From assembly GCA_001896885.1 (NCBI GenBank), contig MKRJ01000022.1:38073-102072 (forward strand): 64,000 nucleotides of DNA, given 5' to 3'. This stretch comes from Rhizobiales bacterium 65-79 (GTDB taxonomy: Bacteria; Pseudomonadota; Alphaproteobacteria; Rhizobiales; Rhizobiaceae). This document shows, piece by piece, positions 40,610 to 49,041 of the stretch (position 1 is its first letter; every line of letters starts with the position of its first letter). Under the pieces are notes generated by a model. That model saw only the letters and a program-made list of their open reading frames with translations. It was not told the origin of the DNA and made no database searches. The translations under genes and the position numbers were made by a program.

Positions 40610-41295
40610 TGGTGACCGTCCGCCCGGAATATTTCGAGCGCGAATTGAAAGTCGCGCTACAGGGTTCGTTCGAGGAAATGAACGCCGAGTTGGCGGCTTT
40701 CGCGAAGTCCGAGCTGCATCGCGTCATTTCCGAGGGGATCGCCAGCCCGATTTATGACCGCTACGTCAACGGCGTCATGGGCGCGCCAGAGGAAAGCGTC
40801 AGGATCCCGAACGGCATCCTCTACACCTTCTCGAACTGGCCGCTGGTCATCAATGCCGCGCTGGAGGAGCTTCGCAAGCGCGTCCCGCGCAAAACCGGCC
40901 GATATGCCTCTTCCTTCACGGTGCTGGTCAATGAGCGGCCGGTCACGGATTTCGGGACGATTCCGGCCAACGCGGAAGTCATCATCTTCAATCTGCAGCC
41001 CTATACCCGCAAAATGGAAAGTGGCGGCAACGGCACCGGCAAGAGGCACTTCGATCTTGCCGAACTGGCGGTCAACCGGCGCTTCGGCGATGCTTTCCGA
41101 GCGCAGGCGACATATCTCAACATGTCAGGCGGCGTGGTCCCTGGCGTCCCTTATATTCTGAAGGGCGAATATGCGCGTCTGCGCAGGGCCCGGCTCGCCA
41201 ACCCGGCGAGGTTCAGCCGCAGCTTCCCGAAGCGGAAGGACATGGAACCGGGCCAGCCGATCACTTATCCCGCCATGATCATCAACGTGCTCTGA
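40609..41295 (+). CDS. Neck / HK97 gp10-like protein
   Basis: 228 residues; N-terminal helix (EYFERELKVALQGSFEEMNAELAAFAKSELHRVI), PRKTGRYASSFTVLVNERPV and FNLQPYTRKMESGG in the middle. It is larger than typical gp10 (about 140) with an extra C-terminal FSRSFPKRKDMEPGQPITYPAMIINVL part. Links stopper and tail terminator. It overlaps both neighbours by 1 nt. Confidence 0.7.
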   Translation: MVTVRPEYFERELKVALQGSFEEMNAELAAFAKSELHRVISEGIASPIYDRYVNGVMGAPEESVRIPNGILYTFSNWPLVINAALEELRKRVPRKTGRYASSFTVLVNERPVTDFGTIPANAEVIIFNLQPYTRKMESGGNGTGKRHFDLAELAVNRRFGDAFRAQATYLNMSGGVVPGVPYILKGEYARLRRARLANPARFSRSFPKRKDMEPGQPITYPAMIINVL

Positions 41296-41729
41296 TGTCC
41301 AGTCCGACAGCCTTCGACGCCTTCAAGGGCGTGCTCGACACCTATGCGGCCGGATCGGGCGCATTGCCAGTGCGCTATGAGAACGACTTCTGTCAGGACT
41401 TGCTCGACGCGAACACGCCGGCTTGGGTATACGTCGAGGTATACGGCGACAGTTATCGGCAGGATACGACGGGAGCGCCTGGCGCCAACGTCTGGGAAGA
41501 GACCGGAGTCACCTACGCGCATGTCCTGGTGCCAAGCGGGGAAGGGAGTTCCAGCGCCCGCATCTACGCCCGCACGTTGATGAACCTCTTCCGCGAAAAG
41601 CCGATCGACGGCCTGTTCATGCCGGAAATGTCCCTCGGCGCCGGCAATCCCGGCCGAGACTTCCCGAATTACTGGTCGCTCGCCCTGACCATCTACTGGA
41701 CGCGCCGAGATATCACTTCGGCCACGTAA
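41295..41729 (+). CDS. Tail terminator protein
   Basis: 144 residues. FDAFKGVLDTYAAGSGALPVRYENDFCQDLLDANTPAWVYVEVYGDSYRQDTTGA, ARIYARTLMNLFREKPIDGLFMPEMSLGAG, SLALTIYWTRRD: the DUF4128/lambda gpU-like pattern of the ring that stops tail-tube growth. It precedes the tail tube gene. Confidence 0.78.
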   Translation: MSSPTAFDAFKGVLDTYAAGSGALPVRYENDFCQDLLDANTPAWVYVEVYGDSYRQDTTGAPGANVWEETGVTYAHVLVPSGEGSSSARIYARTLMNLFREKPIDGLFMPEMSLGAGNPGRDFPNYWSLALTIYWTRRDITSAT

Positions 41730-41770
41730 CCGGCGCTGCCGGCCATTCCGAAAACTGAAGGAGACATGCC

Positions 41771-42712
41771 ATGAGCTTCGCTGATGGTTCACAGGTACGT
41801 TTGGCCGATATCGCCGAGGCGACGATCGGCACCACGCCGGACACGCCCGGTTTTCAGGTCATGCGCTACCGCACGGCCAGCGTGCGCATCAACAAGCAGG
41901 TCGATATCTCCGACGAGGTTCGCGCAGACCGCAATGTCCCGGGCATCACCGATGTCGGCCGCGCCGTCAGCGGGTCGATCGACACGCGGTTCTCCTACGG
42001 AACCTATGACAGTTGGCTGGAGCGGCTGCTTTGTGCTGCCTTCTCCACCAATGTCCTGAAGAACGGCGTCACGCCGAAAACAGGTACGCTGGAATTCACC
42101 TACGAGCAGGGCGTGACGGACAGCTACATCCGATATCGCGGTTGCCGTTGGAATACGCTTGACCTCACTCTACGCTCGCGCCAGCCGGTGCAGGCGACCT
42201 GGGGCATCATGGGCATCGACAGCCCGACGCCGACGAGCGCGATCATCACCGGCGCGACCTATACGGCCGCCACGACGACCGAGGATTTCAACGCCGGTCT
42301 CAATGTCGCGAACCTGTCGATCGGCTCGACCTCGCTCGTGTCGTCTCCGAAGGTGCAGGCGCTCTCGTTCCGCATCAACAACAATATCTATCAGGTCGAT
42401 GTCGTTGGACAGTACGCGCCCTACGGCCATGGCTTCGGGCGTTTCGAGGTTACTGGCACGATGACGGTGCTGTTCGAAAGCCTTGCCGCCTATTCGGCCG
42501 TTCTGAACCATGAGGACGTGGCGATCAGCTTCGACATGACTGACGCGGCCGGCAACAAGTACACCTTCGCCATCCCGAAGGTGAAGTTCACCGATGGCGG
42601 CCCCGCCGCTCCCGGCAATGGTCAGCCCGTCGTGCTGGAAGTTCCGTTCCAGGCGTTTTACGACGCGACCAGCAGCGCCAGCCTCAGCATCACGAAGACG
42701 GATGCCTCTTGA
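41771..42712 (+). CDS. Phage tail tube protein
   Basis: 313 residues. MSFADGSQVRLADIAEATIGTTPDTPGFQVMRYRTASVRINKQVDISDEVRADRNVPGITDVGRAVSGSIDTRFSYGTYDSWLERLL is typical of the tail-tube family of alphaproteobacterial siphophages. A duplicated beta domain follows. Long non-contractile tails assemble from it; no sheath gene is present. Confidence 0.88.
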   Translation: MSFADGSQVRLADIAEATIGTTPDTPGFQVMRYRTASVRINKQVDISDEVRADRNVPGITDVGRAVSGSIDTRFSYGTYDSWLERLLCAAFSTNVLKNGVTPKTGTLEFTYEQGVTDSYIRYRGCRWNTLDLTLRSRQPVQATWGIMGIDSPTPTSAIITGATYTAATTTEDFNAGLNVANLSIGSTSLVSSPKVQALSFRINNNIYQVDVVGQYAPYGHGFGRFEVTGTMTVLFESLAAYSAVLNHEDVAISFDMTDAAGNKYTFAIPKVKFTDGGPAAPGNGQPVVLEVPFQAFYDATSSASLSITKTDAS

Positions 42713-42960
42713 TGGCGAAACGCACGACTGACGCCGCCGGGCCGCCGGAAGCCATTCTTCCGTTGATCGACTTCCGCGGCGATCCCTGGGCAACCGGTGA
42801 CAAGAATGCCGTCTCGTTTCGGGCAGGCGTGGTCTCCTCGCCGGTGCCCGCTGAGTTCGCGCTGAAAATGCGTGACGAGGGAAAGGCGGCTGGCAAGCTA
42901 CTCGCACCCGCTGCCGAACCTGCCGCCGACACGGCAGACGATCAGCCCGCAAAGGACTGA
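42712..42960 (+). CDS. Small protein between tail tube and chaperone
   Basis: 82 residues; ATG 42712 overlaps the tail-tube stop. PEAILPLIDFRGDPWATGDKNAVSFRAGVVSSPVPAEFALKMRDEGKAAG, then an Ala/Pro/Asp tail. A GGCCGGGCG / CGCCCGGCC hairpin follows the gene (about 42975-42999). No family recognised; likely tail assembly. Confidence 0.65.
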   Translation: MAKRTTDAAGPPEAILPLIDFRGDPWATGDKNAVSFRAGVVSSPVPAEFALKMRDEGKAAGKLLAPAAEPAADTADDQPAKD

Positions 42961-43023
42961 GTTCAGCGCTGAATGGCCGGGCGTGTCGGGCGCCCGGCCA
43001 CCCTTTCCCGACAAGGATCAATC

Positions 43024-43443
43024 ATGACCGTCAAACTGGAATCCCTGAAAGCCGATCTCGATCGCGAGGTCAAAGGTGACTGGATCGAGTTCCCGGACTG
43101 GCCCGGGGTCGCCTTCAACGTCTCCTCGCTGCTCATCCCGCAGTACGCGACGGCCCGCGATCTTCTGATGCAGCGCCTGTCGCGGCAGCATAAGGGCAAG
43201 CCGATCCCGCGCGAGATCGTCACGACGGAACTCGGGAAACTCTATGCCAAGCACATCCTGCATGGCTGGCGCGGCCTTGATGTCGAGTATTCAGGGGAGA
43301 AGGCAATGGAGACGCTCTCGGACCCGAAATTCCGGAACGTCGTCGCGGCGGTTGAGTATTGCGCCGGGCAGGTCTCGCAGGTCGATATCGAGTTCGTCGA
43401 GGACGAAGCAAAAAACTCCAAGCGGCCTTCCGCAGCCGCCTAG
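43024..43443 (+). CDS. Tail assembly chaperone, short form (gpG-like)
   Basis: 139 residues from ATG 43024: VKLESLKADLDREVKGDWIEFPDWPGVAFNVSSLLIPQYATARDLLMQRLSRQHKGKPIPREIV, LYAKHILHGWRGLDVEYSGEKAMETLSDPKFRNVVAAVEYCAGQVSQVDIEFVEDEAKNSKRPSAAA. Near its end ribosomes meet a slippery site (43410-43416) that gives the longer fusion. In lambda, gpG and gpGT bind the tape measure and recruit tail-tube subunits. Confidence 0.85.
   Translation: MTVKLESLKADLDREVKGDWIEFPDWPGVAFNVSSLLIPQYATARDLLMQRLSRQHKGKPIPREIVTTELGKLYAKHILHGWRGLDVEYSGEKAMETLSDPKFRNVVAAVEYCAGQVSQVDIEFVEDEAKNSKRPSAAA
43410..43416 (+). other. Programmed -1 ribosomal frameshift site A_AAA_AAC
   Basis: The zero frame reads GCA AAA AAC; the heptamer A AAA AAC is a canonical -1 slippery sequence. 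A shift joins the upstream chaperone to the downstream open frame (KKLQAAFRSRLAREG) without any start codon being needed. The fused product would be about 258 residues. Confidence 0.85.
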
Positions 43444-43799
43444 CGCGCGAAGGCCGATCCGCAGAAGTTCAGGATTGGCTCGACGAACTTGCCGCCTCTG
43501 AGCCTGATGTCGAATGGCTTCAGACGGCCGCCGGTCCGCACATCGAGTTCGATCCCCGTTCCTGGCATGAGCTCTACTGGGATGCCTGGGAAGCGCTTCG
43601 GTTCGATCGCTTCTATGGCGCAATGGGCGGCGAGGGTCCGATCTCCTACCAGGCGCTCAGTACATACGCACGCGACCACGGGATCCTCGGTTCCGAGTTC
43701 CGGGTCTTTCGTGCGTTCATGGGCGCGATGGACGCCGAATGGCTGAAATATCGAGCCGAACAGGACAAGGCGAAGGCAGATCAATCGAACTTCGGGTGA
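43416..43799 (+). CDS. Tail assembly chaperone frameshift extension (T domain)
   Basis: About 127 residues made only after the -1 shift at 43410-43416: LQAAFRSRLAREGRSAEVQDWLDELAASEPDVEWLQTAAGPHIEFDPRSWHELYWDAWEALRFDRFYGAMGGEGPISYQALSTYARDHGILGSEFRVFRAFMGAMDAEWLKYRAEQ. Helical, as for gpT-like domains that bind tail-tube subunits. No good start codon or RBS begins this frame, which supports frameshift expression. Its end overlaps the minus-strand gene at 43781 by 19 bp. Confidence 0.82.
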   Translation, partial: LQAAFRSRLAREGRSAEVQDWLDELAASEPDVEWLQTAAGPHIEFDPRSWHELYWDAWEALRFDRFYGAMGGEGPISYQALSTYARDHGILGSEFRVFRAFMGAMDAEWLKYRAEQDKAKADQSNFG

Positions 43800-44044
43800 A
43801 GTTTGGTGTAGACTTCGCCGTTAGATAGGTAGCCGAGCAAAATGCAATTGTTGACCTTGCTGGAGAGATCGGAATTGACCCGATCGCCATAGAATTTCTG
43901 AAGGTCGACGATGCAGGAAATCCGGGCGGTCTCGAATTGACGTGCCTTCATAGCGTCACTCATCCAGCCCCACACATAGACCGCGCCGCCTGCGATGATC
44001 ACAAGGCATGCGGCTGCCACCAGGCCCTTTAGCCAAGCATCCAT
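43781..44044 (-). CDS. Membrane-anchored small protein (moron candidate)
   Basis: 87 residues from ATG 44044 with a strong AGGAGG. MDAWLKGLVAAACLVIIAGGAVYVWGWMSDAM is a single membrane anchor; the rest (ARQFETARISCIVDLQKFYGDRVNSDLSSKVNNCILLGYLSNGEVYTKL) has two Cys and would face the periplasm if the basic N-terminus is inside. Inserted backwards between the tail chaperone and the tape measure. Unknown family; lysogenic-conversion candidate. Confidence 0.75.
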   Translation of the reverse strand: MDAWLKGLVAAACLVIIAGGAVYVWGWMSDAMKARQFETARISCIVDLQKFYGDRVNSDLSSKVNNCILLGYLSNGEVYTKLHPKFD

Positions 44045-44099
44045 TCTCGCCTCCTGCTGAAGCGCAGGGACGATAGCGTTCATCTGGAACAGCATCAAC

Positions 44100-47000
44100 A
44101 TGACCACTCAGCTTTCATCGCTGGCTGTGCGTCCGGACCTCGACCCGTCGAAGTTCGTCCAGGGCGCGCAGCAGCTCGACGCCGCAGCGGCGGCGGCCGG
44201 GAAGTCGGTTGCGGGCGTTGGCGTGGCTTCCAACGAAGTCAACCGCAAGATCAGCCAGGCCGGCGATGTCGTTGGCCGCTTGTCCCGTCAGTATGTCGAT
44301 GGCTACGCGTCAGCCCAGCGTTTCCAGTCCGCGCTCAACTCTCTTTCGCGCGAGATGGAAAAGGGAAATCTGACGATCGAGCGGGCGCAGCCCATTCTTG
44401 ACGGCATCTACCGCAAGTATGGCCTGATGGGCGACGCCGCTCAATTTGCCGCAAAGGGCCAGATCGAGCTTGCCAACGCGATTACCAGCGCGAACGCTCG
44501 GATCGAACAGCAGCGCCGGATTGTCCCGGCGAACGGCAATGTGCCGATATCTGCCGGTGCGCAACGCGCTGCTGGGTTCAACGCCGGTCAGCAGCTTCAG
44601 GACATCGTCATGATGTCCGCCATGGGGCAAAACCCGGCGATATTGGCGTTGCAGCAAGGCCCGCAGCTGGCGACTGCCCTGGAACAGGGTGGCGGAGTGA
44701 CCGCGCTCAAGGCCGGTTTGATGTCTCTGCTGAGCCCGACGACACTAGTCACGGTCGGTCTGACGGCGGCTGCCGCAGCAGCGGTGCAATTCGGCGCGGC
44801 GATCGTCAGCCGCGGCAAAAGCATCGATGATGTCCTGAAGGGCCACAAGTCCTTCATCGACGAGATCACGAAGTCCTTCCCCCAGGCGGCGGCTGCGGCG
44901 AAACAGTACGAAGACCAGGCGAAACTTCTTCCCCAATCGGTCGTTAGCGCCGACAGTGCCCAGCAGGCGAAAGACGAAACCGAAAGATATCAGAAGGCGA
45001 TGCGGGATTTCCGCGTCCAGTTCAACCTTCTCATCCAGGGAGATACCGGGCAGTCTGATTTCGCTCGCGTCGGGAAAGCAGGCGTAGCGGCGTTCGCCGA
45101 GATTTCCAAAGGCATCAAGACGGGTCAGATCGACGCGATCGAGTTGCAGCGCCGTCTTGGCGAGCTGCGGCTGAATCCCGATCTCTCGAAAAGCACTCAG
45201 GATTTCTATAAGGCGCTCCAGGACGCCGTGAATCCGGCGGCAGAACTTGAGCGGCATATGCAGGGGACCGCTGCGGTCGTTCACGGTATTGCAGGTGGTT
45301 TTAACGGGCCGGGTGGTCTTCCGGCTTATCTGGCCCCTAATGCGGGCGCCTACGACCGTAACAAGGCGCTTTCCGACGAACAGACGCAACTCTCGCGTAT
45401 GCAGCGGAGCTTCACGGCTGATATCGCCGGGATAGGAGCTCGATCTCCTCTGGAACGTGCTGGCGCTGCTCGCCTGCAGGCAGCGGCCACGGTCAATGGA
45501 GGTGAGACGCCGCAGGAACGTCAGCTGCGCATCGACCTCGCCGGTCAACGCGCACTCCTGGAAGCCGAGCATCAACTGCAGCAGGCGCAGGAGCAGCGCG
45601 CTCGCTCCTACCAGCAGACGCTCGCCTCGGCGCAGCTCGATCTGTCGCTTATCGGCAAGACGACGGGCGAGGTCACCGAGCAGCAGCAGGCGTTCCAGAT
45701 GTTGTCGGCTCTCCGGCAGGAAGCCGCTCAGAACGGGATCACCAGCGAGACCGAGTTCCAGAAGTACTACGGCAACGAGATCGAGCAGGTGAAGCAACTC
45801 GCCGTCGAACTCGGGAAGCTCGCTCAGGCGCGCGCAGCGGCGCAATTGGATAGCGATCTCGCCTTCACCCGCGACCAGTTCTTCCGCTCGCCGATCGACC
45901 AGCAGATCGCGTCGACACAGCGAGGCGCGGGCTTGCCGATCGATTTGAACAGCCCGCAGGCACAAGCCATTCGGCAGAACGAACAGCTGTCGGAGATGCG
46001 AACCGCCTCCCAGGCCTTCGTCAGTACCTTCTCATCCACCCTGCAGTCGAGCGGCGGCAACATCGGCAAGGCTTTCGGAGCCGCCTTGCTAGCCGGTCTG
46101 CAGAACTATGAGCAGAAAGCGATCGAACAGCTCGGCGATATCCTGTTCAAGATCCTGGCCGGCGCAATGGGCATGGGACCGACGGCCGGCGCGGCCTCGG
46201 GCAGCGGTGTGGTTGGCCTCGCCACAGGCGTTGTCGGCAAGCTCATGGGCGGCGCCAACGACAACTATGCGCCTGGTGCGGTCACCAGCGCGCCGCTCGG
46301 CGATATCCTTCAACGTTCCGCCTCCGCGATCCGCTCGATGGAAAGCAGCGGTAACTATGGCGCTCTCGGCCCGGTATTGGTCTCAGGCGACCGCGCCTAT
46401 GGCGCTTACGGGGTGATGGGTTCGAATGTCGGAGCGTGGACGCAATCCGCGCTTGGCTCCTCACTGACGCCCTCGCAGTTCCTTGCCAATCCGGATGCGC
46501 AGGACGCCGTGTTCCAGAAGGTCTTCGGCGGCTATCTCAGCAAGTACGGGCCGAGCGGGGCCGCACAGGCATGGTTTGGCGGGCCGGGCTCCGTAGGCTC
46601 CGGGGGCGGTGCTGCTGATATACTCGGCACCACGGGCGCGTCCTATGTCGCCAAGTTCAACGACCAGCTCGGCAAGGCGACGGAAGGGCTCGGCACGTTC
46701 GGCGCCGGGCTCGGCAGTCTGGGCCAGAACCTCTCGAATGTGTTCCCTGCGGCTCCTACCGGCGGCGGCGGGGGTATCTTTGGCTTCCTCGGCAGCCTGT
46801 TCGGGGGCGGTCGCAGCTTGTCTGCGACGGCCATGGCGGCGGTCGCTGCTGGACCTGGCGGTCTTTACGATGTTGGCGGCTATACCGGCCACGGCGGTAA
46901 GTATGACGTCGCTGGCTACGTTCACCGCGGCGAGTTCGTCTTCGATGCCGACTCGACAGCCCGCATCGGCGTTTCCAATCTGGAACGCCTGCGGAAGCTG

Positions 47001-47273
47001 CCGGGCTATGCCGGCGGCGGTTATGTCCGCGCGCTACCGTATGCGAACAGCAATGGATCTGGCGCCAGCCCTGCCGGCGGCATGCACATATCCATTGGCT
47101 GGGCTCGGGGGGCGAGCGGGATGTTCGAGCCGGCAATTGTCGATGTCGTTCACCGGGAGGCGCCAGATATCGCGAAGCGGGAGAGCCGGTCGGCAGTCGC
47201 CGAATATTCCGAGAGCCAGCGCCGCGGCGGCTTCGGCGAATTGCAGAAGCGTTTCGCCTCGCAGAAGGGCTGA
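44100..47273 (+). CDS. Tail tape measure protein with lysozyme-like domain
   Basis: 1,057 residues. N-terminal helical part with KISQAGDVVGRLSRQYVDGYASAQRFQSALNSL and the tail-length domain LQDIVMMSAMGQNPAILALQQGPQLATALEQGGG. Ala-rich hydrophobic segment near 215-240, coiled coils at about 490-600, hydrophobic Gly/Ala segment near 690-720. Around residues 740-830 there is a transglycosylase-like module: AIRSMESSGNYGALG (candidate catalytic Glu), GDRAYGAYGVMGSNVGAWTQSALG, AQAWFGGPG. It sets tail length and would locally open peptidoglycan during DNA entry. C-terminus has YDVAGYVHRGEFVFDADSTARIG. Confidence 0.92.
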   Translation: MTTQLSSLAVRPDLDPSKFVQGAQQLDAAAAAAGKSVAGVGVASNEVNRKISQAGDVVGRLSRQYVDGYASAQRFQSALNSLSREMEKGNLTIERAQPILDGIYRKYGLMGDAAQFAAKGQIELANAITSANARIEQQRRIVPANGNVPISAGAQRAAGFNAGQQLQDIVMMSAMGQNPAILALQQGPQLATALEQGGGVTALKAGLMSLLSPTTLVTVGLTAAAAAAVQFGAAIVSRGKSIDDVLKGHKSFIDEITKSFPQAAAAAKQYEDQAKLLPQSVVSADSAQQAKDETERYQKAMRDFRVQFNLLIQGDTGQSDFARVGKAGVAAFAEISKGIKTGQIDAIELQRRLGELRLNPDLSKSTQDFYKALQDAVNPAAELERHMQGTAAVVHGIAGGFNGPGGLPAYLAPNAGAYDRNKALSDEQTQLSRMQRSFTADIAGIGARSPLERAGAARLQAAATVNGGETPQERQLRIDLAGQRALLEAEHQLQQAQEQRARSYQQTLASAQLDLSLIGKTTGEVTEQQQAFQMLSALRQEAAQNGITSETEFQKYYGNEIEQVKQLAVELGKLAQARAAAQLDSDLAFTRDQFFRSPIDQQIASTQRGAGLPIDLNSPQAQAIRQNEQLSEMRTASQAFVSTFSSTLQSSGGNIGKAFGAALLAGLQNYEQKAIEQLGDILFKILAGAMGMGPTAGAASGSGVVGLATGVVGKLMGGANDNYAPGAVTSAPLGDILQRSASAIRSMESSGNYGALGPVLVSGDRAYGAYGVMGSNVGAWTQSALGSSLTPSQFLANPDAQDAVFQKVFGGYLSKYGPSGAAQAWFGGPGSVGSGGGAADILGTTGASYVAKFNDQLGKATEGLGTFGAGLGSLGQNLSNVFPAAPTGGGGGIFGFLGSLFGGGRSLSATAMAAVAAGPGGLYDVGGYTGHGGKYDVAGYVHRGEFVFDADSTARIGVSNLERLRKLPGYAGGGYVRALPYANSNGSGASPAGGMHISIGWARGASGMFEPAIVDVVHREAPDIAKRESRSAVAEYSESQRRGGFGELQKRFASQKG

Positions 47274-47276
47274 CGG

Positions 47277-48011
47277 ATGGCGCGCTATACCGATCTGCCA
47301 ACGCTTTTCGTCGACTTCCTCAAGCCCGGGAAAATGTCGTTTGACGTAAAGGGCGGGGGAATAGACAGCGGCCGCAACGGCCTTGGAGAGAGCATCTCGA
47401 TCGAGATGACGGGCGGCGGCATGATGGTGGCGTCCTATGAGAATTGCTTCGCCCAGAGCCCGGAGGAGCACGAGTACGGCAATTTCGTCGCGGCCCGGAT
47501 GAATGGCTCCTTCCGCTTCATCAATGTGCCGATCCTGTCGGACTGGATGGGGCCATTCCCGACGACGAACGGCATCCCGCAGCCGACCATCTCCGGCATT
47601 CCGCATTCCGATGGTTCGAAGTTCTCCGACGCCAGCGGCTATAGCCAGGCCACCGTTTATGGAACCGTTACCGAGGATGCCCCCCTCAACGCCGGCACGC
47701 TCAAGATGCAGTTGTTCGGCGCGGGACGGAAGCTCCGTTGGTCGGACTGGTTTTCGATCTACCACCCTACCAAGGGCTGGCGCGCCTATCGCTATTGGGA
47801 GGTCGATGACATCGATGAGACCGATCCCGATTCCCCAATCTACATGATTTCGATCGCTCCGGCGTTGCGCGAAGCGGTGTCTGCCGGCGACCGCGTCGAG
47901 TTCGCCCGGCCGCGTTGCGTGATGAAGTTCCCGACCGGTTTTACGCTGCCATGGGAGGTCGAGGGCTTCTGGCGTTCAAATCCAACGATCCAGTTCGTGG
48001 AGGCGTTCTGA
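47277..48011 (+). CDS. Distal tail protein-like
   Basis: 244 residues: YTDLPTLFVDFLKPGKMSFDVKGGGIDSGRNGLGESISIEMTGGGMMVASYENCFAQSPEEHEYGNFVAARMNGSFRFINVPILSDWMGPFP. Beta-rich with a second domain from about residue 110. The position right after the tape measure is that of Dit or gp53-type tail-tip proteins. Assignment by position and fold character. Confidence 0.75.
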   Translation: MARYTDLPTLFVDFLKPGKMSFDVKGGGIDSGRNGLGESISIEMTGGGMMVASYENCFAQSPEEHEYGNFVAARMNGSFRFINVPILSDWMGPFPTTNGIPQPTISGIPHSDGSKFSDASGYSQATVYGTVTEDAPLNAGTLKMQLFGAGRKLRWSDWFSIYHPTKGWRAYRYWEVDDIDETDPDSPIYMISIAPALREAVSAGDRVEFARPRCVMKFPTGFTLPWEVEGFWRSNPTIQFVEAF

Positions 48012-48012
48012 G

Positions 48013-48657
48013 ATGGGGTGGATGGACGATCTCGCCGACCAGATTGGCTCCTATTCCAGCGAATATGTGCCGTCGGAAGTGATCGAGACGATGGCATCGA
48101 GCCATCTGCTCGGAATTTTCCTGCGGCTCGATACCAATCCGGCGCTGCACATCTGGATGGGCGTCAACGACATTCCGGCCGGCTTCGACAGTATCGATGA
48201 GGAGGGCACCGTCTACCTTGGCGGCGGCAGGCTGCTCAACGTTCCGACGCTTGAGGTCCTCGTGAACGGGCAATCGGACAGCGTCGAATTTGGCATCGCC
48301 GGCATCGATCCTGCAACGGCGCAGAAGGTTCTCGACGAGATGCCACCGGTCCGCGGGAGGGACATTCGAATAGGGCTGACGACCCTCGACGACCACTATC
48401 AGCCGACGGCGTCACCGGTCGCGATCTGGGGCGGCACCGCTTCGCACGTCACTGAAACGAGTGAGGTCGTGAAAGAGACAGAAAACGCCACTACGGCGAT
48501 CAGCCTGGCCTCGGTCTCCGGCAACAACACGCGTTCGCGCGCTTCCGCGTCTCTATGGTCCTCTGCTCATCAGAAGGCGCTCTATCCGACCGATCTCTTT
48601 TGCGACGGTACGTCCCGCCTGGCCCGGGGAGTGGCGCCGGTATGGCCAAACTATTGA
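48013..48657 (+). CDS. Tail-tip protein, DUF2163-like
   Basis: 214 residues. FLRLDTNPALHIWMGVNDIPAGFDSIDEEGTVYLGGGRLLNVPTLEVLVNGQSDSVEFGIAGIDPATAQKVL and a C-terminal SGNNTRSRASASLWSSAHQKALYPTDLFCDGT resembling the end of DUF2163 tail proteins of gene-transfer-agent-like tails. Starts 1 bp after the upstream stop. Its last 7 bp overlap the minus-strand lipoprotein gene. Confidence 0.78.
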   Translation: MGWMDDLADQIGSYSSEYVPSEVIETMASSHLLGIFLRLDTNPALHIWMGVNDIPAGFDSIDEEGTVYLGGGRLLNVPTLEVLVNGQSDSVEFGIAGIDPATAQKVLDEMPPVRGRDIRIGLTTLDDHYQPTASPVAIWGGTASHVTETSEVVKETENATTAISLASVSGNNTRSRASASLWSSAHQKALYPTDLFCDGTSRLARGVAPVWPNY

Positions 48658-48998
48658 TGAGTGGCCTGCCCATAGACGATTTGCTTCGTCTGACCGTTGC
48701 TCAAGACCATGGTTCCGGTTGCCGTCAAAGGTCCGTCTTGGGGGCGCGTCAGTGTTACCGTGCCGGCAATAAGGTCGGAGCATTGAACGGGGAACGTGAT
48801 GGTCAAATTTGACCACGAGGAGAAGTGACCAGCGCAGGATCTCTGTTCGTCCTTCACGGAAAAGCGACCTTCGCCCATCGCCCCGTTCATCGCGATCTGG
48901 CCGCTGCCGTATTGGCCGGACGGACCCACGAATTTGACGGATTCTTGCGTCGCACATCCCGCTAAGAGCACGCAGCACAAAATCACCAGCCTGTTCAT
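48651..48998 (-). CDS. Predicted lipoprotein (moron candidate)
   Basis: 115 residues from ATG 48998, GGGAG upstream. The type II signal peptide MNRLVILCCVLLAGC has a lipobox LAGC with Cys15; residue +2 is Ala, which predicts outer-membrane sorting. The mature part is beta-rich: FVGPSGQYGSGQIAMNGAMGEGRFSVKDEQRSCAGHFSSWSNLTITFPVQCSDLIAGTVTLTRPQDGPLTATGTMVL. A lone minus-strand gene inside the tail operon, so a superinfection-exclusion or conversion lipoprotein is plausible. Confidence 0.85.
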   Translation of the reverse strand: MNRLVILCCVLLAGCATQESVKFVGPSGQYGSGQIAMNGAMGEGRFSVKDEQRSCAGHFSSWSNLTITFPVQCSDLIAGTVTLTRPQDGPLTATGTMVLSNGQTKQIVYGQATHQ

Positions 48999-49041
48999 CT
49001 CGGCTCCCTCTATCAGCGAAACCTACCAAATCTATGATCCG

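Noticed and set aside
42975..42999. GGCCGGGCG / CGCCCGGCC hairpin as a terminator
   Set aside because: No T-run follows and it lies inside the tail operon between genes that must be co-expressed.
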